Origin: Thalassolituus sp. UBA1087
Lineage (GTDB): Bacteria > Pseudomonadota > Gammaproteobacteria > Pseudomonadales > Oceanobacteraceae
Direction: 5' to 3'
DNA: 64,000 nucleotides
Assembly: GCA_002314145.1 (NCBI GenBank)
Contig: DCCG01000010.1
Coordinates: 1-64,000, forward strand
Below the pieces are notes generated by a model that was not told the DNA's origin, did not search any database, and was given only the letters and a program-made list of their open reading frames with translations. Positions 44,164 to 53,150 of this stretch are shown here, piece after piece (position 1 is the stretch's first letter; each line of letters opens with the position of its first letter). Made by a program: the position numbers and the translations under genes.

Positions 44164-44464
44164 AATATTTCCTGATGATAACTATGCTTTAATATCTATG
44201 TCTTAATAGTAACCGCAAAACGTCCGTGGCCATAACAACAGAGTATTGTTTTAACCCGTATTGTTTTAACTGATATTGTCACGACATAAAACAGCCTTGA
44301 CGCCGGACATTTCCGCAGCATACTGACAAGGCTTTCGCAGACTGGTTCCGTGGCCAGCATCAGGCCAGGAAGCGGAAAGAAAAAAGAATAAAAAATAGGA
44401 TAAGAGAAATAAAAAAGAACAGAAAATGGGCGGTCAGGAATAAGAGAAAGATGACGGCAGAAGA

Positions 44465-45481
44465 TCAGGAAAGTCCCACCAGAATACCGGATTCCCGCGT
44501 CGCCGTCGGGGTTTCTCCAAAGAGTTTGCGGTATTCCTGGCCAAAATATCCGCCATGGTAAAAACCGTAACGCGCCGCAATATCACCGATGCCATCCTGA
44601 TCTTTCAGAATGTCGCGGCGGGCATTATTCAGCTTGACGGAGCGCAGATAGCGCACGGCCGACATACCGGTCGCCCGCTGGAATGCGTAATTCAGAGTAC
44701 GGCGGGGAATATTCAGCGCTTTGCAGACATCCAGTATACTGGCTTCACTGCCCTCCTCGCTCAGAGCAAATTCATGGCTTCTGCGCACCAGATTCTGATG
44801 CTGACGGCTTAACGGGCGGTAATCAATTTCGTGTCCAAAGCCATCGTAGCCGGTGTACAGCTGTACCACGATGTCCATCAGTTCGGATTGCAGCGCTTTA
44901 TCATGTTCCCGCATCTGTTCTGCAGACAGACGGCTGGCGAGATCCAGCTGCTGGTCCAGCAGAAGCGGTAATCGCTGACGCAGTAGTCCCAGATAATCCG
45001 GTGACACCATTAACGAATAATTACGCCGGGCATCCAGCATACTGCTCTGGTCGGCCGCACAAAGCTGATTCAGCAAGCCGTCTTCTTCCACCGAAATCAC
45101 CGCATAATCCGTCTGGCCGGAACCAATAAAATACATATCCTGATTCTGCGGCAACAGGGTAATCGCATCAGCCACTAACGCCCGCGAATGATCCTGCCCC
45201 ACCTGAGGTGACACTTTAACCGGCACCAGGACATTCACCAGACCTTCAGGCATATGAACATACTGGGCCACGGCTACGCTCATCTGTTCACGAAACAGAC
45301 GCACATCATTCAGCGCGATATCTTTCAGGGTACCGCTGAATTCACCGGCTTCCACCTGATCGTATTCCTGCTCCCAGTCTTTCAGCTGCGTCGAAAAGCG
45401 GCTGATATCCGAACTGCTGGCCTGAGCGTGCCAGTGGTCAACAGACGTTGGGACAGATTCAGATTGTTGACTGTAAGTCAT
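44465..45481 (-). CDS. AraC-family regulator, EutR-like
   Basis: 338 aa. The N-terminal half resembles EutR-type sensors (FSTQLKDWEQEYDQVEAGEF, then FSGTLKDIALNDVRLFREQM). The C-terminal AraC domain has two helix-turn-helices (ILDVCKALNIPRRTLNYAFQ and IGDIAARYGFYHGGYFGQEY) ending in KLFGETPTATR. EutR activates ethanolamine genes in response to ethanolamine and B12. The eutA-eutBC block of this window lies about 36 kb away and has no regulator beside it, so this protein is a possible controller, but it could equally serve the adjacent amine genes. Confidence 0.85.
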   Translation of the reverse strand: MTYSQQSESVPTSVDHWHAQASSSDISRFSTQLKDWEQEYDQVEAGEFSGTLKDIALNDVRLFREQMSVAVAQYVHMPEGLVNVLVPVKVSPQVGQDHSRALVADAITLLPQNQDMYFIGSGQTDYAVISVEEDGLLNQLCAADQSSMLDARRNYSLMVSPDYLGLLRQRLPLLLDQQLDLASRLSAEQMREHDKALQSELMDIVVQLYTGYDGFGHEIDYRPLSRQHQNLVRRSHEFALSEEGSEASILDVCKALNIPRRTLNYAFQRATGMSAVRYLRSVKLNNARRDILKDQDGIGDIAARYGFYHGGYFGQEYRKLFGETPTATRESGILVGLS

Positions 45482-45752
45482 AGCGGGAATCCCGGCAGAG
45501 TGTATTGTTCACATACCACTCAGTAGCAAATCACAAGCCAGAACCGGTAAGCGGCTGTCAGCCCGGTAATTCCGCACATTTAAGGGGGGATTTCAGCGCA
45601 ACAGGAGGGAAGCGGCTGCACCATATTGAAGCCCTTCGCCGTCTGAAGCACCTTTTGAAGTACTTTTCTGCCACTGCCGTTCTCCTGGATCAGGGGCTTC
45701 CGGCGCAGATAAACGGTCAGATGTTATTTCTATCTTTACATTCCGGAATGAA

Positions 45753-45782
45753 AAAACCTCAGGCTGTGACACCTGAGGTTTT
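45753..45782 (-). terminator. Rho-independent terminator after the AhpC-like peroxiredoxin gene
   Basis: AAAACCTCAGG (45753-45763) pairs with CCTGAGGTTTT (45772-45782). On the minus strand the stem is followed by six T residues, 45 bases after the peroxiredoxin stop. The remainder of the 346-base gap to 45482 shows no gene. Confidence 0.88.
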
Positions 45783-45827
45783 CATTAACGGCTGCAACAG
45801 CCTTTGGCCGGACCCACCTGAAGCGTA

Positions 45828-46541
45828 TCAGCTGAGAATTTCTTCCAGCGTAATGTAATCACCAACACGGCCGGTCATCTGCTCAGCATCAGTATTCACC
45901 GGCAGGGTTTTCTTGCCTGGTCTCCAGCCTGCCGGGCAGACTTCACCGGTAGCACTGGAGTGCTGCCATGCCTGTACCTGACGCAGAAATTCATTCACGT
46001 TACGGCCAACGGAATCTGCCTGTACTTCCTGCGCCACACAGATGCCATCCGGGTTGAAGAGGAAGCGGCCACGCAGTGCCACACCTTCTTCCTCAATCAA
46101 AACACCAAAATCACGACTCACCTCTTGCGTGGTATCGGCCCCGATGGTGAGTTTTAATCCCGCCAGTACCGGCTCGGTTTCCACGAAGCGTTTGTGAGAA
46201 AATTTTGAATCCACAGACACCGGCAGAATTTCTACGCCCATCGCCTGGAACTCATCATAGTGCGCGTTCATGGCGGCAATTTCTGTCGGGCAGACAAAGG
46301 TAAAGTCCGCCGGATAGAAACAGACGACAGTCCATTTACCTTTGTAATCTTCACTGGACACTTCGGTGTAGTGGCCGGTTTTTGCGTCGTACGCTTCCAT
46401 GGTGAATTCCGGCATTTCACGACGTACCATACTTGAGCTCATAGGTTTCACCTCTTCAGTCATTGTTTCAGTATTCTGTTGTTCGTTCTGTTGTTCAGTT
46501 TTTTTGGGCTTGCGCGGTTTAATACCTGTATCGCAACTCAT
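45828..46541 (-). CDS. AhpC/Prx1-type 2-Cys peroxiredoxin with N-terminal extension
   Basis: Thiol peroxidase of 237 aa reducing hydrogen and organic peroxides. The peroxidatic cysteine is in FYPADFTFVCPTEIAAMN and the resolving cysteine in TGEVCPAGWRPGKKTL, both typical of AhpC. The first 33 residues are Lys, Gln and Glu rich and not part of the fold. Two starts have good ribosome sites: ATG 46541 (AAGGAGTG) and ATG 46442 (GAGGTG), and the second would make the usual-length enzyme. It is separate from the ahpF and ahpC genes downstream in the window. Confidence 0.92.
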   Translation of the reverse strand: MSCDTGIKPRKPKKTEQQNEQQNTETMTEEVKPMSSSMVRREMPEFTMEAYDAKTGHYTEVSSEDYKGKWTVVCFYPADFTFVCPTEIAAMNAHYDEFQAMGVEILPVSVDSKFSHKRFVETEPVLAGLKLTIGADTTQEVSRDFGVLIEEEGVALRGRFLFNPDGICVAQEVQADSVGRNVNEFLRQVQAWQHSSATGEVCPAGWRPGKKTLPVNTDAEQMTGRVGDYITLEEILS

Positions 46542-46936
46542 AAATCACTCCTTGCAGTGCCGATGAGTATTGGCAGTGGCAGATGATGCTCACTACCCGC
46601 TGTCTTCATAGTCATAATATAACTATTTATTTATATTAGAATTCACTTAAATTAATGGCCTGGATGCGACAAAACTATCAGCGGCGCGCGCCATAAAGAG
46701 GGATAAGAACAGCAGAATAAAGTCACCGGAAAAGCGTGAAAATCATTGTAAAAAGTCGCGGTTTAAGCAGAGGGGAAGACAGATAAAAACAGGCGGGAAT
46801 AAAAACGGGTTTTAAAAAGAAAACCGGCCCGGGGCATTCATTGCCGCCAGGCCGGTCCGTTTCCCAACTCAGAGCCGTAGCGCTGGGGTGCTGTGGGATT
46901 CTTGCGCAGACAGGGCCCTGCAGTGCAGGCCCGGTC
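46542..46936. other. Intergenic region with ahpF terminator
   Basis: ACCGGCC (46823-46829) pairs with GGCCGGT (46850-46856), with T-rich sequence following on the minus strand, so it is a terminator for ahpF some 80 bases after its stop. The remaining part is A+T-rich up to the peroxiredoxin start and holds its promoter. No gene is seen. Confidence 0.65.
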
Positions 46937-48487
46937 TCAGTTGCGGATTAAGTAATCAAAGGCACCCAGTGCGGCTGTCGCACCCGCGCCCATTGAGATA
47001 ATAATCTGCTTGTATGGCACCGTGGTCACATCACCGGCGGCGAATACGCCGGGCATGCTGGTCTGGCCATGATCGTCGATAATAATTTCACCGCGCGGTG
47101 TTAATTCCAGTGTTCCTTTGAGGAATTCGGTGTTCGGCACCAGACCGATCTGAACAAAAATACCGGCGACATCCAGAGAGTGCATCTCATCGGTTTTACG
47201 GTTTTTGTAGGTCAGCCCGGTCACTTTACCGTTATCACCCACCACTTCAGTGGTCTGCGCTTCTTTAATAATGGTGATATTGCCCATGGACTCGGCTTTT
47301 TTCACCAATACCGCATCGGCACGCAGGGTATCGGCAAATTCCAGTACGGTCACCTTGTCGACGATACCGGCCAGGTCGATCGCCGCTTCAATACCTGAGT
47401 TACCACCACCAATCACAGCAACCGGTTTGCCTTTGAACAGCGGGCCGTCACAGTGCGGGCAATAAGTCACACCTTTGGTACGGTACTCAGTTTCACCCGG
47501 CACATTCATGTCGCGCCAGCGGGCGCCGGTGGCCAGAATCACGGTTTTACTTTTCAGTACAGCACCGTTGGCAAGTTCGACTTCTTTCAGACCATCACTG
47601 CCTTCACGCAGTGCCGATACCTGCTGACTGTTCATAATATCCACGTTGTATTCTTTAACGTGTTCTTCCAGTGCCGCGGCCAGTTGTGGCCCCTGGGTTT
47701 CTTTCACTGAAATAAAGTTCTCAATCGCCAGAGTATCCAGCACCTGACCACCGAAACGTTCAGACACCACACCGGTACGGATACCTTTACGTGCTGCGTA
47801 AACAGCGGATGCTGCACCGGCCGGGCCACCGCCGACCACCAGCACATCAAAAGCTTCTTTATCCGCCAGCGCGGCCGCCGCTTTGGCATCCGCATCGTCA
47901 TCCACTTTGTGCAGAATATCCGCCAGTGTCATACGGCCACTGCCGATTTCTTCACCGTTCAGATACAGGGTCGGCACTGCCATAATGCCTTTTTCTTCCA
48001 CTTCCTGCGGGAACACACCGCCATCAATCATGGTGGCAGTGACATTCGGGTTCAGCACTGCCATCAGGTTAATGGCCTGTACGACATCCGGGCAGTTGTG
48101 ACACGACAGTGATACATACACTTCGAAATTCAGTTCTTTGTTCAGGGCTGCCGCTTCATCCTGCAGGTTCTGCTCTTCTTTGGATGGGTAACCACCCGCC
48201 TGCAGCAGAGCCAGCACCAGCGAGGTAAACTCGTGGCCCATGGGAATACCGGCGAAAGTCACACGGGCTTTTTCGCCGGCCGGTGCCACTTCCATACGCG
48301 GCGCACGGCCACCATCCGGCTCAGCAACCGTGAGCGAAATTTTATCGTTCAGGCTGTCCACTTCCTGCGCCAGTTCAACCAGTTCTTTCGCTTTTGGAGA
48401 GTCATCAGATACCACTGTCAACGCAATCGGATTTACGAGTCGTTGCAGGTAGGCATCCAGCTGTTGTTTCATATTTGCGTCGAGCAT
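46937..48487 (-). CDS. ahpF: Alkyl hydroperoxide reductase subunit F
   Basis: 516-residue NADH-dependent disulfide reductase that recharges AhpC. The N-terminal tandem thioredoxin-like domain has Cys129-H-N-Cys132 in SLSCHNCPDVV. The thioredoxin-reductase-like part has the FAD loop VLVVGGGPAGAASAVYAARKG, the redox pair in TYCPHCDGPLF and the NAD loop VAVIGGGNSGIEAAIDLAG, and ends with GVFAAGDVTTVPYKQIIISM. Length and motifs are standard. It lies in the same orientation as ahpC but 445 bases away. Confidence 0.96.
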   Translation of the reverse strand: MLDANMKQQLDAYLQRLVNPIALTVVSDDSPKAKELVELAQEVDSLNDKISLTVAEPDGGRAPRMEVAPAGEKARVTFAGIPMGHEFTSLVLALLQAGGYPSKEEQNLQDEAAALNKELNFEVYVSLSCHNCPDVVQAINLMAVLNPNVTATMIDGGVFPQEVEEKGIMAVPTLYLNGEEIGSGRMTLADILHKVDDDADAKAAAALADKEAFDVLVVGGGPAGAASAVYAARKGIRTGVVSERFGGQVLDTLAIENFISVKETQGPQLAAALEEHVKEYNVDIMNSQQVSALREGSDGLKEVELANGAVLKSKTVILATGARWRDMNVPGETEYRTKGVTYCPHCDGPLFKGKPVAVIGGGNSGIEAAIDLAGIVDKVTVLEFADTLRADAVLVKKAESMGNITIIKEAQTTEVVGDNGKVTGLTYKNRKTDEMHSLDVAGIFVQIGLVPNTEFLKGTLELTPRGEIIIDDHGQTSMPGVFAAGDVTTVPYKQIIISMGAGATAALGAFDYLIRN

Positions 48488-48932
48488 GTCGGAATCCTTT
48501 AATCGTCAGTTCAGCGCCCGGGAAAATCAGCGCTTATCAATTCAGCTTGTGGAATTATATTAGCCAGAACAGGGATATAATTTAAATCAATCCTTACTAA
48601 TCAATCGATAGCTATTAACTAACATTGATTGATCAACATCTGTTATCAGCATAAATCAGCTCACCGATCACGTAATGACCTGCATCAGAGTCATTCCAGT
48701 AAGCCATACCCGTTGTACTTTCAGTCTTACCCGGACAATAAAAAGCCCCGGCGGGCCGGGGCTTTTCAGTCAGGCTTAAAGCCCTTGGTTTCGCATTCGC
48801 TCACTTCCCCTGTGTTATCGCTAACGGCAGGAGAAGCGTTGGCGAGGCCACTGCCTGTTTAAGGCAGCGCTGCTGGCACAGTCTGTGGGATGAAAACCGC
48901 AACAAAGCAGTTCGCCCACAGGCGAAGCCAGA
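48488..48932 (-). promoter_or_regulatory. ahpC-ahpF intergenic region with terminator and inverted repeat
   Basis: AAAAGCCCCGG/CCGGGGCTTTT at 48741-48766 forms a strong symmetrical terminator. Closer to ahpF, ATCAATC (48600-48606) and GATTGAT (48627-48633) form a widely spaced inverted pair around ATAGCTATTAACTAA, which partly fits the ATAG-N7-CTAT pattern of OxyR sites. An OxyR-controlled ahpF promoter is therefore possible but not proven. Confidence 0.5.
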
Positions 48933-49490
48933 TCAGATTTTGCCAACCAGGTCGAGAGAAGGAGCCAGAGTCTCTTCACCTTCTTTCCACTTGGCAGGGC
49001 AAACTTCACCTGGGTGAGTCGCCACGTACTGAGCAGCTTTCACTTTACGCAGCAGGTCGTCAGCGTCACGGCCGATGCCTTCTGCAGTGATTTCCATTGC
49101 CTGAATGATGCCTTCCGGATCAACCAGGAAAGTGGCACGGTCAGCCAGGCCCTGGCCTTCGCGCATTACACCGAAGTTGTTGGTGATGCTGCCATTCTGG
49201 TCGCCCAGCATGTAATAGTTGATTTTACCGATGGTGTCGGAGCTGTCGTGCCATGCTTTGTGGCAGAAGTGAGTATCGGTTGATACAGAGTAAACTTCGA
49301 CGCCCAGTTTCTGCAGTTCTTCGTATTTGTCTGCCAGGTCACCCAGCTCAGTAGGACATACGAACGTGAAGTCAGCTGGATAGAAGAAGAAGATAGCCCA
49401 CTTACCTTTAACGTCTGCTTCCGTTACTTCGACGAATTCACCCTGTTTGAAGGCAGTCGTTGTGAAAGGTTTAATTTCAGTGTTGATCAT
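48933..49490 (-). CDS. ahpC: Alkyl hydroperoxide reductase subunit C (peroxiredoxin)
   Basis: 185-residue typical 2-Cys peroxiredoxin. N-terminal MINTEIKPFTTTAFKQGEF matches enteric AhpC. The peroxidatic cysteine is in FYPADFTFVCPTELGDL and the resolving one in HPGEVCPAKWKEGEETL. I prefer ATG 49490, with GGAG seven bases upstream, to ATG 49496, which sits right against that site. It scavenges hydrogen peroxide and organic peroxides and is reduced by AhpF. Confidence 0.96.
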   Translation of the reverse strand: MINTEIKPFTTTAFKQGEFVEVTEADVKGKWAIFFFYPADFTFVCPTELGDLADKYEELQKLGVEVYSVSTDTHFCHKAWHDSSDTIGKINYYMLGDQNGSITNNFGVMREGQGLADRATFLVDPEGIIQAMEITAEGIGRDADDLLRKVKAAQYVATHPGEVCPAKWKEGEETLAPSLDLVGKI

Positions 49491-49560
49491 GGTCATGCTC
49501 CATTGATTGATGTGTTGGGAACAGGACTCATAGTACGGGCATTCGGGGGGTGTGTTAAAT

Positions 49561-49578
49561 TGATCTTTTATAAGATCA
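49561..49578. promoter_or_regulatory. Palindrome upstream of ahpC
   Basis: TGATCTTTTATAAGATCA is an inverted repeat with 7-base arms (TGATCTT/AAGATCA) about 70-90 bases upstream of the ahpC start. Its place suggests an operator. It does not match the OxyR consensus, so the regulator is unknown. Confidence 0.45.
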
Positions 49579-49646
49579 TCATAAAAATTGGCTATAGGGT
49601 ATTACTGAACTAATAGTCAATCTTTCCCTCAAAGGCTGTAGGGACA

Positions 49647-49673
49647 AAAAAACCCGCACTGGGCGGGTTTTTT
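49647..49673 (-). terminator. Rho-independent terminator after rpmE
   Basis: AAAAAACCCGC (49647-49657) pairs with GCGGGTTTTTT (49663-49673), giving a G+C-rich stem with T-runs on both strands, 20 bases after the rpmE stop. Confidence 0.92.
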
Positions 49674-49692
49674 CTGAGCATTATGGCTGAGC

Positions 49693-49902
49693 TTACTTCT
49701 TGAAGCTGCCAAAACGCTTGTTGAAGCGATCGATACGGCCACCGGTATCAACAACTTTCTGCTTACCAGTGTAGAACGGGTGGCAAGCGGAACATACGTC
49801 CAGGTAGATAGTGCCTGGCTTGGTGGACTTGGTCTTGATTACGTTGCCGCAGGAGCAGGTTGCTTCCAGCTCAGCGTATTCAGGATGAATACCTTCTTTC
49901 AT
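49693..49902 (-). CDS. rpmE: 50S ribosomal protein L31
   Basis: 69-residue ribosomal protein of the zinc-binding (C+) type: MKEGIHPEYAELEATCSCG, then DVCSACHPFYTGKQ give Cys16, Cys18, Cys37 and Cys40. I start at ATG 49902, preceded by GAGAGGTG, which gives the canonical N-terminus. An in-frame ATG seven codons upstream is not used by the family. It is divergent from priA, a common arrangement in gammaproteobacteria. Confidence 0.96.
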   Translation of the reverse strand: MKEGIHPEYAELEATCSCGNVIKTKSTKPGTIYLDVCSACHPFYTGKQKVVDTGGRIDRFNKRFGSFKK

Positions 49903-50054
49903 GGGACACCTCTCAGTCTTCACGCCGCTGCCTGGGGAACCTCCGCAGGTACCGCGCTACTGGGTTTAAAACGCCTTGCTCAGCGAAAAACGCCCTTGCA
50001 TAGGCAATAAGGACGCGCATAATACCAGAGCCGACCCCAGCAGCAAGCTTTTTC

Positions 50055-52268
50055 ATGCCTTTTTTTGTCGTCGACATTGCCCTTCCCCTGCCTCTGCGCC
50101 GCACATTTGACTATCTGCCGCTGGACGGCGAAAGCCGTGAACACTACCGGCCCGGCCAGCGTGTGCGTGTCGAATTCGGCCGTCAGCTGCTCACCGGAAT
50201 TGTGCTCGGATGCAAAGACGACAGCGAGGTTCCACGCAACAAGCTCAAGCCGCTGCTGGAGCGTCTCGACGATGAACCTCTGATCAACGAAGACAGCCTC
50301 AGCCTGTGCCGCTGGCTGGCGGATTATTACCACCACAGCATGGGCGAAGTGCTGGAGCATATGATTCCCACCATGCTGCGCCGTGGCTGTGATCTGTCGG
50401 AAGCGGATGAGCGGGTGTGGATAAAAAATGACCATCACCCAGTAGTAAAACTGCGGGGCAGTAAACAGCAGGCGTTGTGGCGTTTGTTTGAGGAAGAACA
50501 GGATGAGTGGCCGCACACTGAACTGACCGGCCTTGGCTTTACCCTGGCGCAGCTGCGCTCGCTGATGGAAGCCGGGCTGATCCGCGAAGAACAGAAACTG
50601 CCATTGCCGGTGGTCGTCACGGAACTGCAGGAATCCCATACGCTCAATGCCCAGCAGCAGGACGCACTGAAAACCCTCAGCGATAAAACGGACGAGTTCT
50701 GCCCTGCTCTGCTGGAAGGCGTGACCGGCTCCGGCAAAACCGAGGTTTACCTGCGCCTGATCGAAAACGCCCTGCAACAGGGAAAACAGGCGCTGGTACT
50801 GGTACCCGAGATTGGCTTAACTCCCCAGACGGTACGGCGCTTTCAGGCGCGCTTTGATGTGCCGGTGGCACTGCTGCATTCCGGCCTCAATGATCGCGAA
50901 CGTCTGCAGGGCTGGCGTCAGTGCCGCGAAGGTGGTGCCCGCATCCTGATCGGCACGCGCTCCGCGGTGTTTACTCCGCTGCCGGATCTGGGTCTGATTA
51001 TTCTCGACGAAGAGCACGACGGCTCCTTCAAACAACAGGACGGGCTGCGCTACTCCGCGCGCGATTTTGCACTGGTGCGCGCCAAGCAGGCGAATGTTCC
51101 GATTCTGCTGGGCTCCGCCACACCATCCTTGGAAACACTGAACAACGCACTGACCGGCAAATACCTGCACGTCAAACTCACCCGGCGCGCCGGCAACGCC
51201 AGAGCACCGGGGATGAAACTGCACAGTATTCTGCATCAGCCACTCACCGCCGGTTTTGCCCAGCCGGTACTGAATAAAATGTATGACCATCTGCATAACC
51301 ATAAACAGGTGCTGGTGTTTATTAACCGCCGCGGCTTTGCGCCCTTGCTGGCCTGCCGCGACTGTGGCTGGATGGCCGAATGCCGCCACTGTGATGCGCG
51401 CCTCACCCTGCATCATTACCCGCCGCATCTGCACTGCCATCATTGCGATTTCCAGCAGGGTATTCCGGCCATTTGCCCGCAGTGTGGCAGTGAGCAGGTG
51501 GAAGGCATCGGTCAGGGCACCGAAAAAATTCAGGACGAACTGCAGCAGCTGTTTCCGGATTTCCCCGTGCGCCGGGTTGACCGCGATACCGTGCGCACCA
51601 AAGCCGCATTTGATGATCTGTACAACGATATTCACGATGGCGGCCCCTGTGTTCTGGTCGGTACTCAGATGCTGGCCAAAGGCCATCATTTTCCCGACGT
51701 CACCATGGTGGTGATTCTGGATGCCGATGCCGGGCTGTTCAGTTCGGATTTCCGCGGCATGGAACACAGCGCGCAGCTGATCTGTCAGGTTGCCGGACGC
51801 GCCGGACGCGCCGAAGCCCCGGGCGAAGTCTGGATTCAGACCCTGTACGCTGACCATCCGCAGCTGAATCTGCTGCTCGACAGCGGCTATCACGCCCTGG
51901 CACTGTCCATGCTGCAGGAGCGTCAGGCCCAGCAGCTGCCACCCTACAGCCATATGGCGCTGTTGCGCGCCGAATGCGAAGAGCGCCACCTTGCCCAACA
52001 ACTGTTACAGCAGGCCCGGGCCTATATGCAGCAATGGCTGCAAAACCAGCACGCCGGTCAGAAAGCCTCACCTGTGAACCTGCTCGGCCCCTTCCCCGCC
52101 ATTATGGAACGGCGTAACGGCCACTTCCGTTTCCAGCTGCAGATGTACGCCGGCGAACGGCGCGCCCTGCACCGTCTGGCCTATGTGCTGACACGCTATC
52201 TGGAAAATGAAAAATCCCTGCGTAAAGTACGCTGGCACCTGGATATCGACCCGCTCGACTGTCTGTAA
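50055..52268 (+). CDS. priA: Primosomal replication helicase PriA
   Basis: 737-residue 3'-to-5' helicase that restarts stalled replication forks. The N-terminal DNA-binding domain begins FFVVDIALPLPLRRTFDYLP. Walker A is EGVTGSGKTEVYLRLIE, the Walker B DEEH is in LIILDEEHDGSFKQQDGLRY, and LLGSATPSLETL is motif III. The zinc-binding cysteines are in LLACRDCGWMAECRHC, LHCHHCDFQQG and CPQCGSE. The C-terminal helicase motif VLVGTQMLAKGHHFPDVT is intact. It reads away from rpmE. Confidence 0.96.
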   Translation: MPFFVVDIALPLPLRRTFDYLPLDGESREHYRPGQRVRVEFGRQLLTGIVLGCKDDSEVPRNKLKPLLERLDDEPLINEDSLSLCRWLADYYHHSMGEVLEHMIPTMLRRGCDLSEADERVWIKNDHHPVVKLRGSKQQALWRLFEEEQDEWPHTELTGLGFTLAQLRSLMEAGLIREEQKLPLPVVVTELQESHTLNAQQQDALKTLSDKTDEFCPALLEGVTGSGKTEVYLRLIENALQQGKQALVLVPEIGLTPQTVRRFQARFDVPVALLHSGLNDRERLQGWRQCREGGARILIGTRSAVFTPLPDLGLIILDEEHDGSFKQQDGLRYSARDFALVRAKQANVPILLGSATPSLETLNNALTGKYLHVKLTRRAGNARAPGMKLHSILHQPLTAGFAQPVLNKMYDHLHNHKQVLVFINRRGFAPLLACRDCGWMAECRHCDARLTLHHYPPHLHCHHCDFQQGIPAICPQCGSEQVEGIGQGTEKIQDELQQLFPDFPVRRVDRDTVRTKAAFDDLYNDIHDGGPCVLVGTQMLAKGHHFPDVTMVVILDADAGLFSSDFRGMEHSAQLICQVAGRAGRAEAPGEVWIQTLYADHPQLNLLLDSGYHALALSMLQERQAQQLPPYSHMALLRAECEERHLAQQLLQQARAYMQQWLQNQHAGQKASPVNLLGPFPAIMERRNGHFRFQLQMYAGERRALHRLAYVLTRYLENEKSLRKVRWHLDIDPLDCL

Positions 52269-52342
52269 AAATCCCTGCCCCCGCATTGACTGATTTCAGG
52301 CTCTTCTATACTGGAAGGCAATCCCCTGACAGGAACCTGACC

Positions 52343-53131
52343 ATGGACTACCTGAGCTTCCGCCACCACACACAGTATTTCGCCGTGCCGATTGACGCCG
52401 TGCGCTTTATTGCCGCCGAGAACGCCCTCAAGCCAACCCAGGTATCCACCGGTAACAGCCGTCAGTTCGATATGGTGGACTACGATGGCCAGGCCTGCGC
52501 CATTCTGTCGCTGGCCCGGCTGCTCAACCAACCCTCAGAACGCACCCGCAGCCGCGATCTGGTGCGCCTGCTGCACGACCGGGAACAGGACCATCTCAGC
52601 TGGATCAGCGCCCTGCGCAACGCGCTGGAAAATGACACCCCGTTTGAAAAACAACGCAATCCGGATCTGTGCGCCTTTGGTCAATGGTACCGGCAATTCA
52701 CCACGGACGACCCACAGCTGAGCCATATTATGAGCCGCTTCGACAAGCCACACCGCCGCCTGCATGCGCTGGCCGATGAACTGCTGACCCTGTCAGAACA
52801 GGGCCGGCACGACGACGCCATGGCGATTCTAAGTGAGCATGAAGCCGTCACCCTGAGCAAACTCACCAGCCTGTTTGCCGAAGCACGGGACATAGTGCAA
52901 ATGAAAGTACGCCCCACCGTGATCATGCTGCAGGTGAACGAATCCCAGGTGGTCGGCCTCAAGGTGGACGACGTGGGCGAAGTGTTTGAATGCCGGGCAG
53001 AACAGGCAGACCAGCACACCGACTACCTGCCGGCCTTTGCCAAACGCTGGCTGAAAGAAATACGCTCCGGCAAAGGAACCGTTACCGTCATGGAAATTGA
53101 TCCCGGCAGGCTGCTATCATCCGCGGCATAA
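52343..53131 (+). CDS. CheW-like protein with an inserted CZB zinc-sensing domain
   Basis: 262 aa, cytoplasmic. Residues 1-65 are a CheW N-terminal half (MDYLSFRHHTQYFAVPIDAV, ACAILSLARLL) and residues about 190-262 the C-terminal half (VIMLQVNESQVVGLKVDDVGEV). Between them lies a chemoreceptor zinc-binding (CZB) domain with the expected ligands His84 (EQDHLSWI), Cys110 (NPDLCAFGQWY) and His137/His141 (DKPHRRLHALA). CZB domains sense zinc and hypochlorous acid at the tips of chemoreceptors and cyclases. Here the domain sits inside a coupling-protein fold. I start at ATG 52343 after AGGAACC. No other chemotaxis gene is nearby. Confidence 0.82.
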   Translation: MDYLSFRHHTQYFAVPIDAVRFIAAENALKPTQVSTGNSRQFDMVDYDGQACAILSLARLLNQPSERTRSRDLVRLLHDREQDHLSWISALRNALENDTPFEKQRNPDLCAFGQWYRQFTTDDPQLSHIMSRFDKPHRRLHALADELLTLSEQGRHDDAMAILSEHEAVTLSKLTSLFAEARDIVQMKVRPTVIMLQVNESQVVGLKVDDVGEVFECRAEQADQHTDYLPAFAKRWLKEIRSGKGTVTVMEIDPGRLLSSAA

Positions 53132-53150
53132 CCTGCAACGGACAACCTCA

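Noticed and set aside
49561..49650. OxyR site upstream of ahpC
   Set aside because: ATAG and CTAT-like elements occur but not at the required seven-base spacing. The palindrome present is of another type.
50817..52001. Long minus-strand frame of 394 codons within priA
   Set aside because: PriA on the other strand is unambiguous, with all helicase motifs. The antisense frame follows from codon bias.
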